This document shows, in pieces, positions 45,984 to 55,989 of a DNA stretch of 64,000 bases. How positions within the stretch are numbered: position 1 is the first letter of the stretch; every line of letters starts with the position of its first letter. Made by a program: the position numbers and the translations under genes. Origin of the DNA: Capra hircus (Eukaryota > Chordata > Mammalia > Artiodactyla > Bovidae); assembly GCF_001704415.2 (NCBI RefSeq), contig NW_017189517.1, positions 7,761,167 through 7,825,166 of the forward strand, written 5' to 3'. Below the pieces are notes generated by a model. That model was given only the letters and a program-made list of their open reading frames with translations, did no database searches and had not been told where the DNA came from.

Positions 45984-47384
45984 GCAGTCTTATTTCTGAC
46001 TTAGCCACATTCAAGCCAGCTCAATGGTCACACCTTTGGCAGTAACCTGACTCTCTTCTCAGCAGCTCCTCCCCAGAAAACCATGCCAGCAAATATCTTG
46101 TGAGCCCACCCTCTTCCTGATACGTGACAAATGTAAGGGTTCATACTATGATGCCCTCCAGGATTTCTCATGTTTATTTCATAGAGGGCTCTAGAAGGCT
46201 GAAAAGCTTTATGGGATTCAGAGGAATAAAACTAGAAAGAGGAAATGGTACTGTAAGTGGGAAGTATTCAGGGGCAGGGGGCAAATGAAATCTTTCCAGG
46301 GCTTTCCACCCACACCCAAGCAAATATTTTGCATTCCACTTGGTTGCTGACTGAGTTTCTAGGGACTAATGTCTTCTTCAGTGAGGCAGAGAGGAGGTGA
46401 GCTACTATGTTCTGGTCCTTGTTGTGTAGCAACAGAAGGTAAACCACATTTCAACTTCTGATTTTGTGTTTATTTTCACTGGTTATTTTTAGTTGGTTCA
46501 AGTCTAGGAATTCTTAAAGATCACTCCTTCCTCAAATAGGTTTAGTTCTCTGAAATTGGAAAAACAAGATGCTTTCAAGTTGCAAATCATTGCATTGATG
46601 ATTATAAGACATTCTTTCTATTAAACAGCCAGAGATTAAGTGAGCAGGAAATAGGCCTTCTGCAGTCCTGAAATATTCAGTGCCTCTACTCAGCTTGATC
46701 ATACTGCACTTGAACAAGTGCCCATGGAGCAGTTTTTAAAATATTTCCTTCTGGCAGATTTCAAGTGGCTTGAGAAAAGCTAATGCACATATTCCTTGTT
46801 TATTATATACAACATGGCTACCAATAAGTTCTTGACATCATCCATTTTACAAAAGGCTGTCTTAGCTCTAATATAGAAGTACCTTGAGGATATTATTTGT
46901 AGCAAATCCACACTGGGCCAGCCAGCTCTCAGTTGGCTAGAACCAGAACCTAAGAGGCCATGGTCATAGATTCAATCCCCAATGGGCCACTTAGCTTTAA
47001 ACAAAAGATGAAAGTTAATCTTTGTGTGTGTGTTTCCAAATTGTAGCTCTCTCATTGCCTTCCTAGTTGCAATGCAGTGTGCTAATGAATAAGACTGTAG
47101 CTTGGTATCTGACCTGTTAGAGGATCTGTCAGAGCTTTTTCCAGTAGGAAAACAGGGCATGAATATTTAGAACTCTAGGCCACAGTAGAAGATGACATTA
47201 AGAAGACGGTGGAGTTAGAGACCTGAGATGAACCCAAGTTCAGTTCAGAGGGGCAGAGCCGGGTTCTGAAGTAGGTATGGTATCTAGAGAGCAGCAGGTC
47301 AAGGAATAGTGAGCTTATGTGAGGGAATCACCAAGGTTATATAAGGAAAGTCTGGAAAAACTTGCTGTGCCTTTGCAATGTTTC
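45984..47384. other. Unique sequence
   Basis: No repeat recognised. A short acceptor/donor pair flanks 46063-46131 (CTCTTCTCAG before, GTAAGG after), but that is too short to call an exon. 46.49-46.70 kb is a repeat-free AT-rich block. Confidence 0.4.
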
Positions 47385-47655
47385 TTTATCCTTTATTTTC
47401 CAGTTTTATTGAGATTTGCTGTTGTTAGAGTTATATAACATCATATAATGGGATTTTTTTGGTGTATATATATGTACTGAAAAATGATTACCACAGTTGA
47501 GTCTGTTAACACATCCATTGCTCACATAAGTTGCCATTTTTTCAGGATGGGAAGGGGGATGTTGAGAACTTAAGATCTACTCTCCTAGCAGCTTTCAACT
47601 ATTTAATACAGTATCATTAACCAAAGTCACCACACTATAAATTGGATCCTGGAAT
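47385..47655 (-). mobile_element. L1 3' UTR fragment, antisense
   Basis: CAGTTTTATTGAGATTTGC, ATTACCACAGTTGAGTC, AACACATCCATTGCTCACA and TAATACAGTATCATTAACC form the reverse of an old L1 3' UTR. Confidence 0.75.
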
Positions 47656-47869
47656 AGTTATTTTGGTACTTCAGGACTCTGTTGGTGTCACCTCATTTGT
47701 GAGACTTCCAGACCACCACTCCCCTTGCATCCAGGCAGAGTTTGGGATTTTCAACTCAACTTCAACTGGCATAAAACCCTGTGATTATCTCTATTATATC
47801 ACTTACAATATTATGTTTTAACCTTTCATTTGTATTTCAGCCTCTTCCATATAAACAAAGAAAAACAAA

Positions 47870-48312
47870 GTGTTGCTCATCATCCAGTTCTATAAGGATT
47901 AGTTCCAGCCCCTGTAGTCAGCAACTAATGTTGCACCCAGAGAGAAACAAATTCAGGATGAAAAACAGAGTACTCTGAGCTTTGGATAACCAGGCCTCAT
48001 AGATAGATGTATTTGTCTCAAGAAAAAAAAAATTAATGATCCAGGTTCTTACATCTTCCCATGCATAGAAAAGGAATAAAATGATTAATTTGAGATATCT
48101 GTTCTCTGTGAAGAGCAATCATCTTTTACCAAGAATGTATGCTTGACTGCACCTATTCCTTAGCCAAAAATTATATATAAACTGGCTTCTCCCCTACCTC
48201 GTTGGAGCAGTTCCCTCAGAGCTGTAGTCTTCCTGGCTATAGTCCTCAGTGAGACTCTGAATAAAACTTAAACTCGCAGCTCTTATTCTGTGAGTTTTTC
48301 TTTCAGTTGACA
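47870..48312 (+). mobile_element. Probable solo ERV LTR
   Basis: The 3' half has a promoter/terminator layout typical of a retroviral LTR: TATATATAA at 48172-48180, CTCCCCTACCTCG, CAGTTCCCTCAGAGCTG, TCCTCAGTGAGACTCTGA, AATAAA at 48260-48265 and a T-rich U5-like end (TGTGAGTTTTTCTTTCAG). No internal viral sequence flanks it. The left boundary is a guess, as I see no clear target duplication. Confidence 0.6.
48172..48265 (+). promoter_or_regulatory. LTR TATA box and polyadenylation signal
   Basis: TATATATAA (48172-48180) and AATAAA (48260-48265) are 80 bases apart, the spacing expected between U3 promoter and R-region poly-A signal. Activity is unknown. Confidence 0.5.
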
Positions 48313-48650
48313 TCCACTAGACAGCAAGCTTCTTTATGTTTAGATCTCTAGCACCCAGCAACTATAGGCTTAATGCATGCTTGTTGTCTAACTGAATCAG
48401 TGACCAAATGAACAGAAGAATGAAGGAACAGGGAAGAAAATGCCAAGGAAGGGATATGGGTGGGTTCTAGAAAAATGAGTCAATGTTTGGTAAGAATAAC
48501 ATGCCACATTTTGGAGAGAGGGAGGTGTTTAGTGTATCTGGTTCCCTGAATGCATGCAGGAAAGTCAGGGTAGTGGAGACTGAAAGGGGAAGTTGGGATC
48601 AGAGAATGAAGAGCCTGCGCCACCTCCTGAAGAGTTGGAATCTTATCTCT
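48313..48650. other. Unique sequence
   Basis: No repeat or exon recognised. Confidence 0.4.
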
Positions 48651-48652
48651 AG

Positions 48653-48838
48653 CAGTGGTTCTCAAACTTCAAGGTGCACAGTAATCATCTGGAGGGCTTG
48701 ATAAAACACAGATGAGTGGGCCCCATTCCTTGACTTTCTAGTGTGGGTTGGAGCTCGCAAATTTTCTTTTCTAACAGATTCTAAAGTGATGTTGATACTG
48801 TTGGCCTGGGATCAAAATCTCAGAACCCTGCTCTAAGC
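48653..48838 (+). mobile_element. MER5A (hAT-Charlie MITE)
   Basis: CAGTGGTTCTCAAACTTCAAGG at the left end, CATCTGGAGGGCTTGATAAAA, GGGCCCCATTCC, TTTCTAACAGATTC and a decayed CAGAACCCTG right end give the full MER5A order. Confidence 0.88.
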
Positions 48839-48919
48839 TGTGGGCTTGGGGCTGTAAGGAGACTGATCAGAAGCTCAGACCTGGAAAAAAGTACTGTGAA
48901 CTGGAGGCTGGTCACAGAA

Positions 48920-49110
48920 GTCCATTCATTTACTCATTCCTTCATTCAGTATTTAATAAACACCAATTATGTATGTGAGCCTGGTGGACCCCTGTCCACA
49001 GGGTCGCAAAGAGTTGGACATGACTGAGCAACCTAAGTGCATGCACACACATGTACTTGGCATTGTTTTAGTGTTGGAGACATGATAGTAAACAAAGGAT
49101 TGTTAAGATA
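48920..49110 (+). mobile_element. Old repeat interrupted by a Bov SINE fragment
   Basis: TTCATTCAGTATTTAATAAACACC (48940) and, after the SINE, GGCATTGTTTTAGTGTTGGA and AGTAAACAAAGG (49060-49100) are the two halves of the family seen at 11216. Confidence 0.5.
48977..49045 (+). mobile_element. Bov-A SINE 3' fragment
   Basis: GTGAGCCTGGTGGACCCC to GGACATGACTGAGCAACC; head and most of the body are missing. Confidence 0.85.
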
Positions 49111-49315
49111 GGATTCAGGATGAGTTTCTATGCAAATTCACTTTATCCCTGAGTCATCAAAGGGGCAGACTTTGGTATTCTAAAATTCTGCCTCCCTCAG
49201 GTCAGGATTAGTCTCGGATTCTGATTCTCCTGGTCGCAGTCACAAGACATTCAACTCTTGTGAAAGACAGAAAGGAGTCCTAGTACCATTTTAGGGGAGA
49301 AGTACCACAGACTAT

Positions 49316-49532
49316 GGTGCTCCCCCGGTGGCTCAGTGGTAAGGAACCCTCCTGCCAATGCAGAAGAGGCAGGTTTGATCCCTGGGTCGGGAAGATCCCC
49401 TGGAGAAGGAAATGGCAACTCACTCCAGTCTTCTTGTCTGGGAAATCCAGATTCATGGACAGAGGAGCCTGGAGGGCTACAGTCCATGGGATCACGAAGA
49501 GTCGGACATGACTGAGTGACTAAGGATCCACC
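49316..49532 (+). mobile_element. Bov-tA SINE with TSD
   Basis: Complete copy between perfect 12-base duplications ACCACAGACTAT (49304-49315 and 49533-49544). A small insertion (CAGATT) follows the GGGAAATC block. Confidence 0.97.
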
Positions 49533-49724
49533 ACCACAGACTATTTTGGAACTCTAGCAGAGGAAGGCAGCCCCATACTATTTTTTGTATGAATCCTGTC
49601 TTCGTAAGCTTGTCCAGATGCAAATGTTATTGGTTTCTCCGCAGTGTGGCATCCATGTTTGAGGGTGTTGGAGAAGCCTTTGTAAAAATCTCAGTGTCTA
49701 AGCTGTCTCCTCGGTCAATTAATT

Positions 49725-49815
49725 TAGAATTTATAGGGCAAGATGCAGCCTAGGTATTTGGAGAAATTCCCCAGATGATTCTAATGTATAGCCAGAGTTG
49801 ACAGCCTCTTGCTGT
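49725..49815 (+). mobile_element. MER5-like fragment
   Basis: AAATTCCCCAGATGATTCTAATG and ATAGCCAGAGTTGACAGCC correspond to the right part of a MER5-type element. Confidence 0.5.
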
Positions 49816-50104
49816 TGAATAATCTGAATCTTCAAGAGCTGAACATAAGCACTTGTGACCATCATAGATCACCAGAGACTTCTGTTGCTAGAGATGGATC
49901 CTCAAGGGGTCAGGGTGGCAGAAATTCCAGGTGACTTTCTAGAATCTGATGAGCCACTGGAATATAATAAGTCTTTTGATTTGCAGTGTGTTGTGCATAG
50001 CCATTGACAGCTTGAAAAGTTTTGGAAACTATGGTCCTTCGTTAAAATGTATTTGTGTTGGTTATATTTGCTCATCACTGGTCCCCTCTCCACATTTTGT
50101 CTCT

Positions 50105-50262
50105 GGAGCACAATGTCATGATTAAGAGTCTATGGTTAGAAAAGAGCTGATTTTGGCCCCTGGCTCTGTCACTGTCATGTGTCCTAACTTTGTGACATTC
50201 TCTGAACCTCAGTTTCCTTACCTAGAAAACAGGGATGTGAGTACCTACCTCATGAGATTAAA
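50105..50262 (+). mobile_element. MIR SINE, sense
   Basis: GATTAAGAGTCTATGG, CTGGCTCTGTCAC, ACCTCAGTTTCCTTACC and GTACCTACCTCATGAG are in standard MIR order. The A-run after it begins the next L1. Confidence 0.82.
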
Positions 50263-50925
50263 AAAAAAAATATTGGAGTATAGTAGCTTCACAATGTTGC
50301 CTTAGATTCTGCTGTACAGAAAAGTGAATCAGCTGTATGTATACATATATTCCCTCTTTTGTGGATTTCCTTCCCATTTAGGTCGCCACAGAGCACTGAG
50401 TAGGGTTCCCTGTGCTATACAGTAGGTTCTCATGGGCTTCCCTGGTGGCTCAGAGGTTAAAGCGTCTGCCTGGAATGCAGGAGACCCGAGTTCGATCCCT
50501 GGGTCAGGAAAATACCCTGGAGAAGGAAATGGTAACCCACTCCAGTACTCTTGCCTGGAGAATCCCATGGAGGAAGAAGGAAATGGCAACCCACTCCAGT
50601 ACTCTTGCTTGGAGAATCCCATGGAGGGAAGAGCCTGTAAGCTACAGTCCATGGGGTCGCAGAGTCGGACATGACTGAGCGACTTCATTTTCACTTTCAC
50701 TTTCACTTATACATATGTCAGTTCCTAATCTCCTGATTCATCCCATGTCCCTTTCACCCCCCTTGGTGTCAATACATTTGTTCTGGACATCTGTACAATT
50801 TTTCTAGATTCCACATGTGTGTTAATATGCAATATTCATTGTTCTCTTTCTGACTTACTTCATTCTGTACAGCAGTCTCTAGGTCCATCCTCATCTCTAG
50901 AAACAGGATTATAGTTGAGGGTAAG
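50263..50925 (-). mobile_element. L1 3' UTR, antisense, split by a Bov-tA
   Basis: Left part 50263-50432 (GAGTATAGTAGCTTCAC, AGCACTGAGTAGGGTTCCC) and right part 50707-50925 (ATACATATGTCAG, TTGTTCTCTTTCTGAC). It is the same L1 3' UTR type as at 31.5 kb. Confidence 0.82.
50433..50706 (+). mobile_element. Bov-tA SINE with 54-base internal duplication
   Basis: The body block AGAAGGAAATGG ... AATCCCATGG occurs twice in tandem, at 50521-50574 and 50575-50628, differing at two bases (GGTAAC/GGCAAC and GCCTGG/GCTTGG). Total length exceeds a normal monomer accordingly. The frame across it encodes the same peptide block twice. Confidence 0.95.
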
Positions 50926-50929
50926 GGTG

Positions 50930-52445
50930 AAATCAGCAAATATCTGTAAAGTATAGTGCAGTGCCTAGATCACCTAAATGTCTGGAGATGGGGTGTCACA
51001 TCAGGTACCTTCAGTGGTCACCTCAGGGCTTGGGAGGGTGGAGGAAATGGAAGATTTTTACATTTTACTTTTTACCCTTCTGTATTAAGTTTATAGATGG
51101 CATAATTTACCTTTGTAAGTTTTGAAAGTGCCAAGGAAAGACAAAAGAAGCTGACCCCCTATCATGACCCCAGAGAGTCTCCAAGGAGGCTCAAAGGTCA
51201 TCCAGACTGTGGCCCTCATGAGTGCAAGAATCTTTGCTACCATCGCCTTCTGAGGGGTTGTTCAATTTTCACCGCACATTCTCCAGGGCAGGATTTCATG
51301 TCCAGGCCATTTCATTTTTCATATAGCTCAAAATGCTAGAAAGTTATCTCTTTCTATATTGAGCCCAAATCTGTCTGCCTGGGATGTCCTTCCATTAGGC
51401 TTGCTTAGTTTCACCTCATGGAGCCACTCATAGTAACCTAAATAGAATCTCCTGTACCTAATACTTCATGACAAGCCTTGATATATTTAAAAAGAGTTCT
51501 CCTGTCATTTTGAAATTTGCTCTTTTCAGAAAAATCCCCAAATATTTCGGCTGTTCCTCAGAGGACGTCATTTCCCCACACAGTCACAGATTGAGTTCTG
51601 TGGAAGGAGACATCGAACAGACTGGAGGGTGCAAGGTGTTTATTATGGGTCAGTGCTTACAAAGGGATTGGGGAAAAATCAGACAGGGGAGAGGAAGTTG
51701 AACTCCAATTCAGGCTCAGCCAAGTGTCAGCTAACCAGGCACAGGAGCTCTAGAGAGGGAGTTATCTGTCAGAGTTGCCCAGCAGTGGACGATATGCCCT
51801 GCCTCCCTCAGTCTTCATTGTGGGACATGTCACTTCAGGTGACAGCTCTCTGCAGTTGAGTCTGTCTGCTGACTACTCCTCGCAACTGGGCAACAAAACA
51901 AGTCCTTCCTTAGAGAGGGATCTGAATTAGCACATTCCCATGTCTATCAGAGTCTATCCATTGTGTCATCTGGATTCACTTCTTCACACAAATTTGAGGG
52001 ACAGGTCTTCTGGGAACCCAGGGAGTCAGTGGGCCTCTCTTCCTGAGGGAAAACAGAGGAGATGAGGGAGGTTAACTGGATGAACTGGATGAACTACAGT
52101 CCCTGCTACTACAGTTGGTCTCAGGACCATGACTGGTACTTGGTTCTATACCCTTTGTGTGACAGCATCCTGACTGCTTCCTGATGACCATGTCAGTTGT
52201 CCTGTCAAGACAGTGGCTCATTCTTGTCCAGGTGTCCCTAGTAAGAAGTCCAAAGTGCCCAGGTTGCAGCTATGCCTTATATAATTCAATGTGATTCTTG
52301 TTGTATCCTCTGGGATAGGTGTTCCCCTTTGGGAATCACAGCCTTGAAGCTGTGGTTCAACCCTGAGGTTGAACTCTTGAACCCTGAGGTTCATGGATGG
52401 AAAGCATAGATTCTCCCAATGGGTTTTGTGAGTGACGATAAGTAA
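50930..52445. other. Unique sequence, 1.5 kb
   Basis: No repeat family fixed and no exon with splice support. 77- and 76-codon plus frames (51468-51701, 51629-51859) have no recognisable domain. Confidence 0.4.
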
Positions 52446-52447
52446 GT

Positions 52448-52830
52448 GGTGTGTTAGTTGGATAGGACTTCTATAAGAAAGCACCACAGGGACTTCCCTG
52501 GTCGTCCAGTGGCTGAGGCTTTGCACTCCTAGTGCAGGGGCCCATGTTCCATCCCAGGTCAGGAAACTAGATCCCACATGGCACAACCAAAGATCCCCAC
52601 AACTAATGCCCAGTACAGCCAAATAAATAATTTGTTTTTCTCTTTAAATAAAGCACCACAGACAGGGGCTTAGCAGAAATGTATTTTTTCATGGTTGTGG
52701 GGCCTAAAAATATGAGATCAAAGTGTTGGCAAGGCTGGTTCTTTCTGAAGGCCATGAGGGAAGGATCTGTTCCAGGCCTCTCTGCATGAGGAGACACTAC
52801 TGGTCTTTCCAAGTAAGGAAAGCTCAGTGT
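52448..52830 (-). mobile_element. MaLR/ERVL-type LTR fragment, split by a CHR SINE
   Basis: GTGTTAGTTGGATAGGAC and AAGCACCACAG before the SINE, GGGCTTAGCAGAAATG, TTCATGGTTGTGGGG and CAAAGTGTTGGCAAGG after it, form the reverse of an LTR of the 2.06-kb kind. It lies just downstream, on the minus strand, of the ERVL-like pol. Confidence 0.6.
52490..52649 (+). mobile_element. CHR-2 SINE with TSD
   Basis: GGACTTCCCTGGTCGTCCAG, TAGTGCAGGGGCCCATG and CTAGATCCCACATGGC then an AAATAAATAA tail. Perfect 12-base duplications AAAGCACCACAG lie at 52478-52489 and 52650-52661. Confidence 0.96.
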
Positions 52831-52859
52831 GGTCAACGTGTCTTCCAGGTGGCCAGGAG

Positions 52860-54480
52860 GACTCCTTAAGGCCTAATGCCATGGTCAGGGCTCAGTGTTG
52901 GTCTCCACTGTTGACAAGCTGAATATTGAAAGGCCACAGTAATTAGATCCATGCTTTCTGAAGTAGGAGTTCATGCTGTTGGGCCACATGCAGGCTTCAT
53001 ATCTGCCACCAGAGCCACTCCACTCATGTCCCCATCAGGCTGCTTTGGGGACCCCAGAAGGTAAAGGTTGACTGAGGTTATCTGGCTGGGTCATTCTGTC
53101 AACTTGCTTCTTCAGCGCCTCTCTCACAACAGATGCTTGCTGGTGGAGATTAAAATGGGCTACAAAGGTCTTCATATTTGGGCCCCACTCCCAGGTGCCC
53201 ATTTATGTGCCTCTACTGCTGCCTCCTTGCTCTCCATACTCCCATCTTTCTCCTTTATGGACCCTATCCAGCTGGCCAGACCATTCACCTCTTTTTCCAA
53301 AGACAGTGGTTGCCTAGGTACACTGTCTAAAACTAGCCCATTACAATCTCTTCCCTGCCTACTGTCAAGGCCGTCATTGAGAGAGGCCGCACTAAGGTAC
53401 TGTCCATGTTTCCCTGGCACCACACCCACCCACACGTAGATGCCCATGCTTCCATAAATCAAGCTCAGGCTTTTTCCTCCTCTACCAGCTGGTGGTGTGG
53501 GATCCTGCATATGGCCTCAAATGTCATCTCATGGAGGGTGTGGGGGCAACACTGGTGGATGCCACAAGGATCTGGGCTACAGCATTCTTCTACCCTGTGG
53601 CCTTGTTCATCAGTTCAGTTCAGTTCAGTCGCTCAGTCATGTCTGACTCTTTGCAACCCCATGAATCGCAGCACACCAGGCCTCCCTGTCCCTCACCATC
53701 TCCCGGAGTTCACTCAGACTCACGTCCATCTAGTCTGTGATGCCATCTAGCCATCTCATCCTCGGTCATTCCCTTCTCCTCCTGCCCACAATCCCTCCCA
53801 GCATCAGAGTCTTTTCCAATGAGTCAACTCTTCGCATGAGGTGGCCAAAGTACTGGAGTTTCAGCTTTAGCATCATTCCTTCCAAAGAAATCCCAGGGTT
53901 GATCTCCTTCAGAATGGACTGGTTGGATCTCCTTGCAGTCCAAGGGACTCTCAAGAGTCTTCTCCATACCACAGTTCAAAAGCATCAATTCTTCGGCGCT
54001 CAGCCTTCTTCACAGTCCAACTCTCACATCCATACATGACCACAGGAAAAACCATAGCCTTGACTAGACGGACCTTAGTCAGCGAAGTAATGTCTCTGCT
54101 TTTGAATATACTATCTAGGTTGGTCATAACTTTTCTTCCAAGGAGTAAGTGTCTTTTAATCCAAAATGTACTTCTTCCAGCTTCTTATGGATTATTGATC
54201 GGCTCACCTCATCTTGTGACTTGGGGCCCCTGACAGCATACAGACTCTCGGGGAGATTCTGTACCCATGGACTTCCGGTGTCTCAGAGTTGGGCATTCTG
54301 TCTGTACCACTAGCAACCATGAGGAGTTTTTAAGTTTTTCAGGTCTCTCACCATGGTCTTGCACTAGAACCCCAGCAGACTGTCTTGTGGCTCTTCTGGG
54401 GCTTGCCAAAATCTGTCGGTGGCCATTGTTCTCACCATGGACCCCTTCAGCATCATAGCATCTGCTGAACCAAGAAGCAG
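52860..54480 (-). pseudogene. Decayed ERVL-type pol (RNase H to integrase), antisense
   Basis: On the minus strand, short blocks in three frames resemble a class III endogenous retroviral pol: the RT/RNase H connection region (54160-54420), RNase H (53040-53510, including the 112-codon frame 53172-53510) and the N-terminal zinc-binding part of integrase (52860-53040). Stops and frame changes are frequent and a BovB interrupts it at 53611-54160. Nothing here could be expressed as a working enzyme. The assignment is from short resemblances only. Confidence 0.45.
53611..54160 (-). mobile_element. BovB LINE fragment, antisense
   Basis: 550 bases of the 3' end in reverse. The minus frame 53766-53972 keeps CGA (arginine) at 53832-53834, the site that is a stop in the 43-kb copy. 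CpG content is high (CAGTCGCTCAG, CTTCGGCGCTCAGCC), so it is young. It stops abruptly at GTCTTTTAAT. Confidence 0.95.
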
Positions 54481-54489
54481 CATTGCTTA

Positions 54490-55465
54490 CACTAAAGGCT
54501 GAACCTGATGCAAAGCACTTCTGTAGGCTCAGAAGTGTCCGTAATAGCCTGAAGCCTCCTGCCCGCTAGCAACTTCCTCTCCACAGGACCCAGTCTTCAG
54601 ATTCTGGTGACTCTTCTAACGACTGGACCACCACTTTGTGCGCTCCACCTGTCACTAGTGAGTGGATTCTCAATGCCAGCCTGGCAGCCAGTGATTCCAC
54701 TCTGGTGACCTGATTACTCCTCACACCTCTGGGTTTTCTGGAAGCAGACACTGAGATGGAATTTAGAGGACATAATATTTTTTAGAGACTAACACCTGTG
54801 AAAGGAAGCATGACTGAGGAGAGGAAGGAGTCCAAGTGCAAGGCAGACCTGACTGCACTTCGGCCCACCTCTCCAGGAGCTCTGAAGCCAGTGCTGCCCT
54901 TCACAGTTGCCCTGGGGTAGGCGAAAGTGTCCATGCCTTTTTACCCATCATCCTTTGCCCACTTGGCCCGGCCACCTGCTGAGGGCAGACTCAGGAAAGA
55001 CAGTACTTTGGGTCCCTCTGCTATGCAGACCTGACCTCGGCAGAGGCAACTCTCAGCACTGGTGGCAGATCCTGAGGGAGCTGGTGGCTGCATGTAACCA
55101 TGCACCCTGCAGGGGCAGCGGAGTCTTCCTGGAAGCAGAGTGTGGCCAGTGTGTCCCTGTCTCCCACCTCCTCCACCATTTTGATCATCTGCATCAGCAC
55201 TGCTCACAGGTTGTGAACTGTCTCATGAATCAAAAGCTCCCAAGCAGAGAGCAGTCTTATTACCCCAACGATTCTGAGACCAGTACCTCATTTTCAGCAA
55301 GATCCAACACACTGGTCCATGCCCCCCAATGTGACATGTTCTTTCCTTTTTTTTTTTTTTTTTAAGTCATCTCACTTTATCCAAATATACAAAGCTGCTG
55401 TGGAGCAGAGGAGTTCAAGCCATAGGTATGAAAGCAGAGCACAGCAGGAAGAGTGTGCTGTTGGG
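54490..55465. other. Probable further ERV-derived or unique sequence
   Basis: GC-richer than most of the window. It may continue the decayed pol (54490-54780) but I cannot support it. A 152-codon plus frame (54907-55365) ends in a T17-18 run (55350-55367) and has no domain I recognise. Confidence 0.35.
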
Positions 55466-55469
55466 TAGG

Positions 55470-55770
55470 AAGGAGATGAGTGACAATCTCTGCCCTACTA
55501 CTCACTGGCTGGCCAGCATGTATTTGCTTGTGCAGAAACATCGGTGAGAGAAGCTTTGAAGTAATATTTTTCTAAGCCTCTTTTGTTCTCTAGAAAATGG
55601 GAGTCATAAACACCTACCACACGCTTGTTCTAAGATTTAAAGCAAATAAGATGATTATGAACAGTTGTTCACTGCCATGTCCCCAGCACCAAGAACATCT
55701 GGTTCTGAGGTAGCATTCAGATGTGTGCATGAGTGTTGATGAATGAATCAAAAACTTTGGTGTAGAATGA
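55470..55770 (+). mobile_element. MIR followed by an L2-like 3' end
   Basis: CTCTGCCCTACTACTCACTGG, CCTCTTTTGTTCTCTAG, AAAATGGGAGTCATAAAC form the MIR (to about 55655); CATGTCCCCAGCACCAAG and TGTTGATGAATGAATC suit an L2 end. Confidence 0.6.
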
Positions 55771-55779
55771 ATGCTGGCT

Positions 55780-55985
55780 TTTGTGATTATTATGGACTAA
55801 ACACTTTACATGCATTAACTCACGTAATCTTTGCAACAATCCTATGAGTATCTTCCATTTTACAGATGAGGTAACTGAGGCTTGGAAAGAGGAAGGTCAT
55901 GTTGTCAGGAAGCTGGTGAACCAGAATGGGAGACCAGATCTTTGTGCATCAGAAACCTGTGCTCTTTCCCACATGCAACTTGTGG
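55780..55985 (-). mobile_element. MIR SINE, antisense
   Basis: AAACACTTTACATGCATTAAC, CAACAATCCTATGAG, CCATTTTACAGATGAGG and AACTGAGGCTTGG are the MIR order in reverse, nearly full length. Confidence 0.85.
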
Positions 55986-55989
55986 TTTT

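Noticed and set aside
46063..46131. 69-base segment between CTCTTCTCAG and GTAAGG
   Set aside because: Too short and isolated; such acceptor/donor pairs arise often by chance.
53172..53510. 112-codon minus frame as a possible host gene
   Set aside because: Lies within the decayed ERVL-like pol region and continues its pattern in neighbouring frames.
54907..55365. 152-codon plus frame
   Set aside because: Ends in a poly-T run, has no domain I recognise and lies in GC-rich sequence where long chance frames are common.
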